Source: Watersipora subatra | Taxonomy: Eukaryota > Bryozoa > Gymnolaemata > Cheilostomatida > Watersiporidae | Length of the DNA: 64,000 bases | Direction: 5' to 3' | Assembly: GCF_963576615.1 (NCBI RefSeq) | Contig: NC_088711.1 | Span: 34,088,121-34,152,120, forward strand | Shown: positions 47,900 through 60,879 of the stretch, piece after piece | Layout: each line of letters starts with the position of its first letter | How positions within the stretch are numbered: position 1 is the first letter of the stretch | Notes under the pieces: model-generated | What the model was told of the DNA's origin: nothing | What the model saw: only the letters and a program-made list of their open reading frames with translations | The model's database searches: none | Made by a program: the position numbers and the translations under genes

Positions 47900-49140
47900 A
47901 TTGGAATGAACATAGACTGACTCGATAACAGATGAGAAGAAAAGCTGAAATCATCAAAGGCAATGTCAAAGCTTTCAGAAACAAATGTTGACATCACCAG
48001 GACAAACATCTACTAACATCAATTTCTTGCATTCATTCCAACTCTGTTAAAATTCAATTAGGCTTTTAATACATTCATTGCATAGAAAGTCACTCCTGAA
48101 TTTCTACGGCATTAGCTGTGCACTAGTTCATGATAAAAGAGTCCAGATAATAACATCTTTACTGTTTTCCAGTTTTACAACAGAATATAATCATTTCAAT
48201 AAATTAATTATAATATCGCAGATTGAGCAATCTAGACCTGCATCAATGTATTTTGTTTACGAATGCCCTGATGGTGTTACAGAGTAAGATCTTCATTCGT
48301 CACACTGTTTCATTTTTATAGCGCAGCAAATCATATATTTGTTGTAATCGCTATGAACAACAAATATGGAATAGAGAACAACTATTACAACTAACTTCAA
48401 AGTTCTTCTTCATTTGAAGAACAAATCAGATTTTGCAGAAAAGTGTCAAGTATGGGTTAGTGGAGAACACAGGTCATGCAAAACAGAGACCCATCACCCC
48501 AAACTGATGCAAGCGAATGCAATATTTTAAGTTAGTTGTTAAAAGCAAAACAGCTGGCATAATGCAGCAAACTCTTATGTAAAATCTTGATGGCTTGCCG
48601 TGTCATCAAACATTACAACGCTACAAGTTATTCACCTACACAATGCAAAAATTATTAATATTTTTAGTACAGCACTAAAAAAGAATTTATACCTAGTTTC
48701 GCATTTTTTGCTGGGTTACAAAAAAGTGTTCTTAGATATACAAATAGTAAAGTACTAGAGTTGCTCCCTAAAGGAATTTATGACTACCAGAAACAACCTT
48801 TGGTCCTACATGTAAAGTAATCAAATGTAGCAACTATTAAGACATTCACAAATCATACTATGCATTCACCAATTTGCTCAAGGGCGGCCCATTCTTACTA
48901 TAGGCATGGTATTTTCTAGAGACGTTCACTACTCGGAGGAGTGAACTGACTTCAACAAAATTAACAATGAGAGAAACGGTTAAAAAAGAATGATGTGTCA
49001 TAGATGGTACAATGGTCTTCCATAATTCTCATGTAAATCGATAAAATATTACATTGCGCTTTAGAATGAACCAGTTAATATTGCAAGCTGGACATAAGTA
49101 TACATCTATACATACTTGTATACGTGTTAAACAGTGAACA
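47900..49140. other. Intergenic, nothing recognised
   Basis: AT-rich sequence between the last dispersed repeat and the 3' region of the PITP gene. Only short uninformative open frames are present. Confidence 0.4.
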
Positions 49141-49961
49141 ATTAGCTGTTTTATTCAGGTTTTCTAGTATTTGTAAGCCTCTTCTTTGGTGATTAGCTGA
49201 TTAAGGATATTTCACTTAACCGATTAGCTGAGTCAACTATTTGCTTATCCTGTCAGCCGTTAATATTTTTGGTCAGTTTAGAGCATAAGTAATGAATTTT
49301 GTTGTTTCTTGTACTGATGCTTGCACTTTAGTTATTGCACCATGATTTTCTCTTATGAATACCCTTGTGTGAGAATTTAGTGAAAGCGTCAGTTTTGATT
49401 TTGACCCACAAGTTGTAACAGCCAGTAAGCGCTATCGCCTCAACACCAGGAGTCATTCCTGGTATAATAAGCTGGTTTCCTAGGACTATAGCTGCATAAA
49501 GTGTATTGACTGACCCCCCCCCCCCCCCCTTCAGCGTATCAGCAGACTGGCAAGTTGACTTACCAGCAGACCAACAAGTTGGTGTATCAACTAACAAAGT
49601 CTCTGCGCTAACTGGTAAGGAATCTATGGATTGGTTTACCCAGTCTGTGCACTGATGCACAAAATCATGTCGTCTGCTGCCTATACACAGGCTTGTGTAT
49701 TGACCCACTCTTGTGCACGGATAGTGACCCGTTAGTGTTCTCAGGTCTTCCTAAAGTCTGTGAATTGACGCACTGGACCCACTTTAGATTATGTGTGTCC
49801 ACTCATTGAGTTGCTTCACTGACTCTCATTCCGCCTGTTTTATCACCCATTTTTTCCATGACCAACCATCCGTGTTGGCTCCCCTCTTCTAGTAGTTTAC
49901 TTCACTAATATTATCACCCAGAGTAGAGCAGAAGAAGATAAATCCTCGTTATCTGTCTTGC

Positions 49962-49967
49962 TTTAAT
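49962..49967 (-). terminator. Candidate poly(A) signal of the PITP gene
   Basis: ATTAAA on the minus strand about 440 nt after the stop. A canonical AATAAA is at 49150-49155, giving a 1.25-kb 3' UTR instead. Confidence 0.3.
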
Positions 49968-50404
49968 TACCTCACAATAATCAGGTAGTACAAGTAAAAG
50001 CATCTTAAAAATCACCTGAACACTATTATATCCGCTGAACAAATGGTCATAGTACAGTCCTATTAATGCAACAACACTTACTCGAACAACCGTGGTAGTG
50101 AAAGGATAACTTCAAATATAATTATATGGCTCAAACCAGCTAGATGCCTTACAAATTTTAATAAGAGAAACAAGCGTAACCATTTACATAAATATAAAGA
50201 TTTCTCTATAAATTTTGATAGAACAGAAACAGCTACATTTTCACAGACCAACAACGATATATCGCTAGGAATGTAAATGCCACCAGATGTGTCAATAGGT
50301 AGGTAGAGATGCATCAGGACAGGCAGACGATGTACGACTGTCTTTGTTACTTGAGATGGCCGTAGAGAATAGACTAGACGAAGGATAGGAGAGCTCGCTG
50401 TCCC

Positions 50405-53400
50405 TTACTCCCCAGCCATGCCTTTGACCGGATCCGTTCTTCTCGCCTGCAATCATACATCAGTAGATAAATTCAAGCCCTTGCTTTCACCTTCTATAAT
50501 TTAAAAACGTTCGAGCCAAATGCTTAGTAATTGTACGGGTCTAAAGGAAAGCATGAGAAATATGGAGACACGCAGACGGGGAAACAGCGAGTAGCACCAA
50601 ATAGTGACACCAACAGTAACTATTTCTTCCTGTTGTAGTAGGCCGGTCCATATGGCGGACATGTTTGATGTATACGATAAGTCTTCTGGTGCACCCTTTG
50701 ATGGACAGGAAACATGAGTTTTGTACCTTAATTTTTAACAAAAAGACATTCAAAGATGAACTCACACAAAATCCTTTTAGATTTTATCGTATTGGTAATT
50801 TTTATCATTTGCGATTGTTTTTGAGATGATCTGACTGCCCAGATGTTTCAAGATTGTTTTTGAGATGATCTGACTGCCCAGATGTTTCAAGATTGTTTTT
50901 GAGATGATCTGACTGCCCAGATGTTTCAAGATTGTTTTTGAGATGATCTGACTGCCCAGATGTTTCAAGATTGTTTTTGAGATGATCTGACTGCCCAGAT
51001 GTTTCAAGATTGTTTTTGAGATGATCTGACTGCCCAGATGTTTCAAGATTGTTTTTGAGATGATCTGACTGCCCAGATGTTTCAAGATTGTTTTTGAGAT
51101 GATCTGACTGCCCAGATGTTTCAAGATTGTTTTTGAGATGATCTGACTGCCCAGATGTTTCAAGATTGTTTTTGAGATGATCTGACTGCCCAGATGTTTC
51201 AAGATTGTTTTTGAGATGATCTGACTGCCCAGATGTTTCAAGATTGTTTTTGAGATGATCTGACTGCCCAGATGTTTCAAGATTGTTTTTGAGATGATCT
51301 GACTGCCCAGATGTTTCAAGATTGAAATCGACAAAATTTAATTGCGGTTAAAACATTCAGAAGAAAAATAAATAAGTGCGAAATGATGTAACTATTTGCT
51401 ATCGTTGCTATAATTGATATCGGCTATTGCGTTTAAGTTGCAGCATTACGCGTTTCTATTCTGCTGATCTTTTTGCAACTATAAATTTTTTTGTCATAAT
51501 CACACTATTGCCTGATCTGAGCGTTTTAAACGCTGTCAAGTTTCGCCAATTTTAATCTTGAAACATCCTGGCAGTCAGGTCATCTCAAACATAAGAAACA
51601 ATAATGAAAGATAGAGAAAATACCAACACTTTATAATAAAATCTCAAGAAATCCTGTGCAAGTTGATATTTGACAAGTGTGTGAGACACATACTTGACAC
51701 CCCCTTAGTAGGGCGTTGGTAGCTCTCTAGGAAAAGAGAACATTAGATAGCTTCAAATAAGTTAAAGATTCTTCTTATTCCTCTCAAGATTTATTCTAAC
51801 TTGCTAAACTAGACGCTGAACTCCGCAAATCGCTTACCGAGTCATTCCTTTTACAAAATTAATGACTCGTTAAGCGATTTCCAATGTAGGTGTAGAGTTT
51901 TGTAGACTTGCTCTGTAGAACAAACTAAAATGTAACAAACCTCATCCAACTCTATTTTGTTCTTCTCTTCAATGGCGCGGATCTCTTCCATGGTCAGACC
52001 GTACCATTTGTCCATCCAGCAAAACACTTGCCTATGGAAGTTGGTAAAGATGCGCCTTTCTCCCTACAGGTCAAAGCAAACTATCAAAATAAGAATAGCT
52101 GGTGATCATTTCTCGCCTATACAACATGTATGCCTGGAGCACACAACTGAACACTACACTAGCCCTTATGTTAATAGCCAAATCGGTAGTTGTTGTTTCA
52201 CAGACTTAATAACAGTCTTACGCGTAGACAGCGAGATATCAGTTGATAATGGCACAAATACTACTTCACAAAAATAAAATTTGTGGGCAAGTAACAGACA
52301 CTATATAAAGAAAACCACAAGGTATGACACCGTGTGAAACCAAATAACTTTTCAGACTCGGGTAAGCTTGACTACCTTCTCATTTGCTTTGAGAACCATG
52401 CAAGATATGTACATATGTACGAGCAGCTAAAAATCTCTTGTATTTAGCGGTGATATCAAGTACAATTAGACTTACAAAATAGTAGAAAAAATGGATTCAG
52501 TGTCCCTAAAATGTACACCATCACATGGCATCACGTGCTGACTGAATAAAACAAGAAGACACCACCAGATGAGAAGCTCACAGCTCAATGTAAGCACACT
52601 TAATCATACAGGTAAAAGGTAACGTAAAACCATTTGTGGTAAGTAACACCAAAGCAAGCTAAACCTTATCACTGTATCAACAAATGCCAGAGTACGAAGG
52701 GAGCAAATAGCATGTGATCTCAGTAAGAACACTAAGCGTACGCTATCCTCAACTGACCGCAATATAAACCACGACTAACAGGGTGATAAGCCATCAGATG
52801 CTAATGCCATGACAATGTTATGTTCCAACGTTCAGAAACCCAACGCATTCACAAGCAGCATTCATAAGCAGTTAAACATTTCTGTTATTTAATATTCATT
52901 ACGGATTATTGATTGACATGCAGAGTTCACAGATAACAAGAAAGTGGCAAAGTTCAAACACACTACCATAAACAAGGGCAAACATCAAAATGGGATCAAA
53001 AGTAGTCAGCTGCCTAAAGGTCAGGGAAGGACGCGGCGTAAGTGATATTGAGCCATTAACAGACTGTGATATGAATAAATGTAGTTTTGTTGTAAGATGT
53101 TTATGCAGGAAGCACAGAAATAGCGAGGAGATGATACGTACACTCATGATGAACTTTTCGACTCTGTTCTGAAGACCAAACCAGATGAACTCAGCCCTGA
53201 CAAGCTTGTAGGAGCACATCATTGGGGTGGCTGTACTCTAAAATAATCCAGTGTTAGTTAAAATTTACCCCGAGTTCTGCAAAACACTAGAATAGCGTTA
53301 GTTAGCACAATTCTCCAGAAGTGGGTTGGTACGGCGCAAGTGTAAATACATAGGACTAAACAAAATCAATTGGAACTAAGTTTTTTTTTCTGTAGTTCAT

Positions 53401-56400
53401 ACAAGAATTACATGTATAATTGCAACTACATGTATATGATGGCTATCATCTGCGCAATAAGCAACTCACGAGTTCCTGCAATGCCTTCCCTACTACCCGA
53501 CCTCAAGACTTCAAGACATTTAAACAGCTTCTAAAACTAGACTTGAGCACAAGATGAGAACACTGAACAGGTGCACTCAATCTGAAGCAGTGATAAAACA
53601 AGCTGGGGTGGCACTCCTCGTGGGCTCTGATTCACTATGTAATATAAGTTGTAGCAAAGCTGTCCTCAGCCTTTACAACATCCTTTGTTAGTTAGAACTT
53701 GGAGACCACGGTTATGCGCACTATTGATGACAATAAGGTCCGTTTAAATGTTTAACATCAAATATAAACTTGAACACACAAGTTATAATACAACAACTCC
53801 ATTGTCAGCAACCTGTAAGACATCACAATGCGAATTCTCTTGGAAATGATTCTCAATCAGTAATAGGTTTTGTGTAAAGCACTGAAAATATCTCATTTCA
53901 TTGCTTTATATTTCATTAGAGAACAAAAGAAACTTCACTAATAACAGTAAGTTAATGAGTAGAGCTATGATATATTTTATAAAATGAATATTTTTTTACT
54001 AAGAGTTGTTACAAACAGGTTTTACCATCCAACTACACATTTTTTGCACGAATTTAATATATGCAAAAGTTTTAGTGTTTTGTCTGTGTTTTCATACCAG
54101 GGCGCATCACATTTTAGCTATTTTTTACATACATGTAGTATTGCACTTCAATTACCAACAAGAAACCAAACTTTTACATTTTCTGGTTAATGTGTGTAAC
54201 ATATTGTGTAATATGATTACCACATCTATAGGCAGTTTACTATTGATAATTGCAGTACACTGATGACTTCATATGCCCAACTGTGAAAGAACACCGCTGA
54301 AAGTAATAAAATGTTTCAAGAAGAAAAGAGTCTAAACAGCCTCAGATACTAGAATCTTATCATTCCTCACTATAAATAATATAAAACACTCGAAGAAGAC
54401 TGAGAACTAACATTATAACCAGACAACCTCACCTTCCAATCCGAGGTCAATGGACCGCGGCCTGTCTTCTTTGACTGGAACTTAGTTGGGTCCTCATCCG
54501 CTTTGTAATCTGAGGGGCGAACCATGTCATTGGCAATGTCTATGTATATAACTTCACGTTTCTTGAGCTCCTCTGGTGTTAGCTTGTGTGCCTATAAAAC
54601 ACGGGTATAAACAATAAGCTTGATCAATAGCAGTGATACTACTGACGCTGATGACTGGTCAACTATTTTAGTAATTGCTATGAAATAATGGGCACTACTT
54701 TAGGTTCCTTCCAGGAAAGCAACATAGTTGTATATAGATTATTAAAAACAGGTTGGTGAGAGCACAAGCGGTGCACCAACTCCCAGTGTCTACCAAATAA
54801 AACCTTCAAAAATGCACATAGTTTAGCTGGAATAAATTTTTTCAAAGATAGACTCGACTGTCCTAACCAAAGAAATGATGACCCTTCTACCTATCATCTG
54901 TTCTACTGTCGTACATGGACATTTGTTGCCCTCCAAATCATGATAGTGAACATTGCAGTCACTAGTAATACACTGAGCCAGCAAACATGAGATTTGGTTG
55001 TAGAGGTCAACATGAGCATTTATAAATTTGTACGCAAACTTGAGAGCTTTGAATGCTATGTGGCAACCCGTAAGGCTGGTTCACACTATATCGCAGCATG
55101 TCGGTACTAATCACATGATACTTCGGTGATCGTATGTAATAATAATGTTCACACTATCACATCCCCGTTCACATCAGCAAATAGTCTGCAATATAGTGAT
55201 TCCTTTATACAATGTAAATGCAGAAATGATGACATACTAGTCCCGCAGCAACTGTCATGAAAGAAAATATAGATCGTACAATCCGCAACGACCAATCACC
55301 ATCGCCGAAGTGGTACAAATTGCACAGGCTGTTGTGAATGCTCGGCGAACTACCGTTTGACGGTGACAATCATTCTCGACGTATCCACATTGCCTCGACG
55401 ATGTTATCGATTTACGTTACACATAGTCCATGAATAATCGCCGAGAGTATAACCCGACAAATGACGATATAATGTGAACCGGCCTTACATCTAGCTAATT
55501 TATCTCACTCAACTAATCTGTTGAGAGATAAGATCCACTGGCCACAAGGTAAGGTATTAGAGTGACAACGGAAGTTTCAAAGTATTTAGTTTCACTGCCA
55601 TATGAAACGGGCATCTTTGAAATCAATCTATTTTTTGTCTTGATTTGTTCACTATTGATGTTACGCCACTGCCTACCGGATCAAAGACCCAGAATGCATT
55701 TGAAAAAGATGAGTAGAAGAGTTGAGCGATGTTTAGCTTTCACAAACAAAACAACACAAACTGCAGTGTAAAGGTCAGCATTTTTGCTGCACGAGACTGC
55801 TGCCAATATAGAAAGCATACATAACAACTTCAGTTGAGAATATTCAACTTCGCACTGACCTTGACAGTGTGTAGCAGCCTTAGCATGCGGTCATCAGCGA
55901 CGCAATGTTTTGTTACGAGATCGCTGACGAGGTACTGCGACTAAAACAGGAGCTACGCTCAGCAGCAACACTCTGCTCCTCAGAGCAGACATTTTATGCC
56001 GACTTCGTAAACACCCCGCGATATAATCATCGACAACACGGCTTTATGTAGTGACCAGCACACCAAAGTAGTCTGCCATGCGGGATTGTACAGAGATCTT
56101 GCAGCCAATTTGGAAACCAGGCTTAAGCAATATATCCTTGCACTGCCACAGAGCTTGAAAACAATAGCTATAGTACTTTGGAATTGTGACAACCGCTACT
56201 CACATTCTCAGTGTTTCCATTGTCAGCTAAGTGCATTGATTCTATGGATATGGAAAACTTGTCTTTCATATATTCTGGATTCTAAAAAACAAAATAAAAA
56301 CCCGTCACCATCCATGTTATTGCGGTTATAAAAGAGGAACAACAGGGGTCGGATATGAGGCAATATTCACGTAAGACTTGAACAGTTGTATGAATTATAA

Positions 56401-59400
56401 AAGGAATGGACAAATAAGCAATGAATGAACAATGATCAGTGACTCGGAAATGTACGCTGCAGGAGTAGATTATCAGCATTATGATAATATTATGAATGTG
56501 CTTTTCAAGCTACTACAACCTTATAAAGCCCGTCATCACATTCAGTGTACAGTAAAATATATACGTATGAAATTAGTTTGTTCCGGAAGCCTTTTTGTAA
56601 GCAGAAAATTTCATAAGTACGGACACAGTTTATCCTATAAATGCCCTAATCTACTTCAAACCCCCACAAAACTCGGATGTGATATTTGTATATATTATAA
56701 TGGTTAAAACCTCTAACAAATACATGTTAATATTATATTACTGCATATTTAATAGGAAAAGTACATATGCAAATAACAGAGAAATAACGAATAAGAACTA
56801 TGACTGGTATGTTCGTATACCTTTGGTGTTGGCCGACTAGGCTAATTAGTTTAAGTAGGCTAAAATGTTTCACTTGAAAACTTTGTATGCAGAGTTTTTT
56901 GTAAATAGAGTTTCTGCTGTAGCCTGTTACTAAAATACCATTCATAAAGCTTGGCGGAGCATGACACCAATGCAGTCACACATTTGTCAACAGAGTCTCT
57001 GTAACTTAAACAGTTACAATGTAATATAATTATATATCCGGCACTATTCTAAAGAATGGCTAAACATAATAAAGGTTTTGGTAATCAGCAATGCTGACGC
57101 AATCTGACCTAGAGAGCCAGCTCAAGGGCAGGCATAAAGTTAAATTTGACTTCTGTTGGAACTTCAATATGGCACCTGATAATGCTAGTGCTATGGCTGG
57201 TATGCTAGTGCTATGGCTAAGGAATACCAAGGGTAGGTTATAGTCGGTACACTTCACCGTCGTAATCTTTCTACTATCAACTACACATTTAATCACCACC
57301 AGATCGTCTTGCAAGTTTCAATGTCAACTAAACATATTAAGTAGTGTACACAATCCGAGATAAACTGGCTATTGGCAAGCCCTTACGAGCAGTCAGTGAA
57401 CTCAGTTGCGCATTGATTATTGATCTAAGTGACCCTATATCCGAATTGCAACAGGCAGTACTGTTTGTAGTTCATGACATGCATTCTTTATGCATTATTT
57501 TGTGTGAGGGTGTTGCTCTGCCAAGTGGTTCAGTCCTACTAGCTGTAGATTCAAGCACACCAATAGCTAATTAATAGCTAACTGTCCATAGATTTTACAG
57601 TTGAATAGAGATGAACAAACTTAGTGGGTGGGTGAATCACCCAGAGTATTGGTCATCATAGCCGCTAATCTAGCGGTACCTCTAATGAGTTTATCATAAT
57701 TATTACATGCCTATCTCAAGACCTACTACTAAGAGCTTATAAATACATCACTACGTTATATCTTGAGGTAGCTATTATGAACTTATGCAGAGTGTCAGCT
57801 AAACATATAATCCCAGCCCTTGACATCAGCTGTTACTAATTAGGTGACCAGGTAAAGCGATCAAACCTCAACACTCTTAATCAACTCACAAATATGATCA
57901 CACCAGAGACACACTTTCTTAAACTACCAGATTTTAGTTTATTCAATGAAGCAGCTATGCAGATAATTAGTTGAAATACTTGAAACCTAAATTGTAATGA
58001 AAAATACATATCATTGTGTCGAGGGCAAATAACTTGAAGATGTCTTGGCCACATTTACGTGCATCGGAGGGGCTCTAGGAAGTGATACATCTATGTCATT
58101 CAGCACTACAGTGCTACATAACTGCACTACCATTCATGCAATGGATTGGATAGATGCTGCGAAGGCAGCAACACGAAGCATTACGAAAACTTACAGTCAC
58201 GACTGTTTTGCAATATGGATATGCATTCCATGCCTCTTCTTTAAATTCTAGAGAGCCCTTGGGCGCCAATAATCGAACCCACTTTGGCACTTTACTGCAA
58301 AAACCAATAATTGCATAAACAACGATGGAGTAACCATTATAGTAACTGATGTCACAAACTGGTGGCAGGAATAATATACTTCCCTTACACACATTAAACT
58401 TGTATCTAGTCTTAAACAGTCTGGCCATGTTTCCAATTCTCTGTTTATTATTATTCACTGCTTTCACACCTTACTTTTCCTCACGAGTAGCATCTTATCT
58501 TCCCTTTAATAAAACTATGCTAATAATGTGTATCAAAATACCATCACAATCACATTATTGTTTTTTCTGTAGTTGGATTGCCTAATCATAGACAAACAAT
58601 ATCCATTTACAGCGTCTTACAGCTGATATGATTCGTCAAACAAGTTCATTGATTTGCTCATCAAATTTTATTGGAGTTTTATTAGAAGCCTTTGCTTTTT
58701 GGTCCCCAAATATATTAAGCGAAGCAACCAGACCTTAAGGCAATCACACATGATCCAGCAGTTAATGAGTGCATAGCATTACAGTAGTGTAGCCTGCAGT
58801 CTTGTTAAAGTGAGGAGTTAGATACAATTTTCCACTTTGTCCAAACTATTTCTTATCAATAGTTGGACTCGCGATAAAGCAGCAGCTTTTTGAGTAAATA
58901 ACTTACAAAACCTTAAAAGCAATCTTTCTCAAAAATCAACCTAATTTGTATTCGTAGAGAGCAAACGGTCTAGTAGCAACCTGGCAGAGAAGTTGTATTG
59001 TAAGGATCTTCTCAACACCGCTATCACACAAAGATGCTTTTAACCTGTAGTTATCTAAACCTATACCTAAATGTGTTGAAAATATTTCAGAACTAGTTTA
59101 GGCATCATAAACAAACAAGAAGGTAAAGGAGAAAAAAGTGACAAAAACTTGAAATACCATTAGAGAGATTAAAGTTTAAATATGAAAAGAAAAAGTAATT
59201 ATGCTCAATAACAATCAGTGATTCACTTTTGTCAGAATTGAACAGTTTCCTGCCAAGTTCTTTAAAATCGGTGAGAGCGCTTCCAGCTTTCAAGTATTGG
59301 GGAAAAGTTTATTACAACCCAAAACCTGAATGCCAATACCATTGTGATAATGCTCAAATCATTCTAAAACTAATTAGGAAGAGTTTTTGTGCTGCTTTGA

Positions 59401-60842
59401 TGAAAGAACTAACTTTTTAACTTTAATAGCAACTACATTGCATAGAGTTGATATTAACTCTTTCGCTACCGTAAGCCGATGTATCTGCTTATCAATTGGG
59501 TTTCACTTTTCTGTTCATTACGAAGACTACACATTAGCTAAACTAATCAAATTTGGTCTCCAACGAAACAACCTTGTTGCCAATCACGTGCACCCAATAC
59601 AAAATTTTTTGGCTCAACAATTCAATTTCTAATTATTTGCCAAAGCGGCAAAACTAGATCGTTATTGTCATGGCAATAAGAAACACACCACGTTTGTTCA
59701 ACGCAAAGAAAGCGTCAGAAGAATTGTGAGAGTGAGATTCACTAAACAATTTTATACTTATCTTGTAAATAATTTTTTTCTGAACAAGATGGATTTTACA
59801 GTAAAACAATATCTGTTTTTATTCTCGCGATATATCTTTTGAATACTAGCGCTATATCATTTTTTTGTCGAAAATCTGTTTGAATTAATTTGGGCAGAAT
59901 AATTGTTCGGTCAGAATTTAATGCGGTAGCAAAAGAGTTAAAATAGCTCTATGTTCCAATATTTCAAGTGCTGAGAACAAGTACATGTAAATGAAATATT
60001 CAACTGTCATTCATAATACCTACCTTGCTAGATGGTAGACTTTGTGAGTGTATTGGCCAGTGCCGAACTCGCCGTGAAATATTGGCTTATCAGTATAAGG
60101 CTCATTGGCAAGAATTTCTATTCCTTCTCCACCACCAGTTTCATTTTTGCTAGCATCCGCCACTGAATAAAGCTGTCCCACTTGGTACTCCTCGACAGAC
60201 ATTGGAAGTATAATGCGACTAGAAAAAACAATGTTTATGCACAGATGACAATAAGCTTGAATTAACAAGGAAATGTTACATAAAACACCTCGATTGCATA
60301 AACACTGGTAACACACGAAGCACTACTAACATACAAAACACTGATAACACACAAAACACTACTAACATACAAAACACTGATAACACACGAGACACTGGTA
60401 ACACACGAAACACTACTGATAACACACGAGACACCGATAACACACAAAACACTACTGGTAACACACGAAACACTGGTAACACACGAAACACTGCTAACAC
60501 ACGAAACACTGATAACACATGAACCACTGCTAACACATAAAACACTGCTAACATACGAAACACTTCTATCATATTAAACCCTGCTAACATATGAAAAAAT
60601 GACAACACACAAATACTGATAACACACGAAACACTGGTAACACACGAAACACTGGTAACACACGAAACACTGCTAACATACGAAACACTGCTAACACATG
60701 AAACACTTCTAACACATAAAACACTGCTAGGACATAAAACACTGCTAGAACATGAAACACTGCTATCACAAACACATAAAAGTTACACAAACAGAGCATC
60801 AAATAGATTGAATTAGTCTACTTACAATTCCTTGATTATCAT
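50405..60842 (-). CDS. PITPNA/PITPNB: Class I phosphatidylinositol transfer protein (PITP alpha/beta type, complete, 8 exons)
   Basis: Exons in transcript order: 60842-60826, 60218-60024, 58294-58195, 56281-56204, 54591-54433, 53237-53142, 52063-51941, 50446-50405 (TAA). They total 810 nt, 269 residues, matching the family's ~270. The protein starts [20 protein letters not shown] and contains [12 protein letters not shown]-type sequence (here [13 protein letters not shown]), QYTHK (Thr63/Lys65, the inositol-contact pair), AWNAYPYC (Asn94, Cys99), GRGPL and [15 protein letters not shown], and ends DPVKGMAGE. These are diagnostic of soluble class I PITPs, which exchange phosphatidylinositol for phosphatidylcholine between membranes and feed phosphoinositide kinases. 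No RdgB-type extension follows. The family's membrane-docking Trp-Trp pair is Trp202-Phe203 here. The first coding exon is only 17 nt, as is typical. Intron 1 is mostly an 18-bp minisatellite, intron 2 holds a piggyBac-like element and intron 7 a 39-bp array. Confidence 0.95.
50813..51319. repeat. 39-bp array, 13 identical copies
   Basis: gattgtttttgagatgatct recurs every 39 bp with no visible change. 39 is a multiple of 3, so the minus strand is open throughout (13-residue repeat), but the array lies in PITP intron 7 and shows no other coding sign. One unit is inverted once at 51551-51592. Confidence 0.95.
51320..51595. mobile_element. MITE-like element adjoining the 39-bp array
   Basis: Left sequence (last array unit plus attgaaatcgacaaaatt, then gcggttaaaac) is inverted at 51520-51595 (cgttttaaacgc, ccaattttaatcttgaaac). 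The terminal part of the inverted end corresponds to the 39-bp unit. Related fragments lie at 6955 and 22735. Confidence 0.55.
55070..55488. mobile_element. 419-bp MITE in PITP intron 4
   Basis: Inverted ends gtaaggctggttcacactat / ataatgtgaaccggccttac, about 35 bp in all with small mismatches, enclose a non-coding body. No clear target duplication was seen. Confidence 0.55.
59458..59937. mobile_element. piggyBac-like non-autonomous element in PITP intron 2
   Basis: Ends ctctttcgctaccg / cggtagcaaaagag are bordered by TTAA at 59454-59457 and 59938-59941. The termini differ from those of the 12.3-kb element, so it is a second subfamily. About 480 bp, non-coding. Confidence 0.65.
60285..60775. 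repeat. 18-bp tandem array filling PITP intron 1
   Basis: About 27 diverged units of aacacacgaaacactgat. It ends roughly 50 bp from exon 1 and begins about 65 bp from exon 2. Open frames on the minus strand are repeat by-products. Confidence 0.9.
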
Positions 60843-60879
60843 TTTTGTGTCTTGTATCCTTTTGTTATAGTTAGATCAC

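Noticed and set aside
49328-49708. 126-residue minus-strand open frame
   Set aside because: Includes a poly-C run and repetitive text, lies in the probable 3' UTR or flank of the PITP gene, and has no recognisable domain.
50777-51334. 185-residue minus-strand open frame made of a 13-residue repeat
   Set aside because: A perfect 39-bp array inside PITP intron 7. The open frame follows from the unit length, and there are no matching splice sites.
60262-60802. Val/Leu-rich minus-strand open frames
   Set aside because: Products of the 18-bp array in PITP intron 1.
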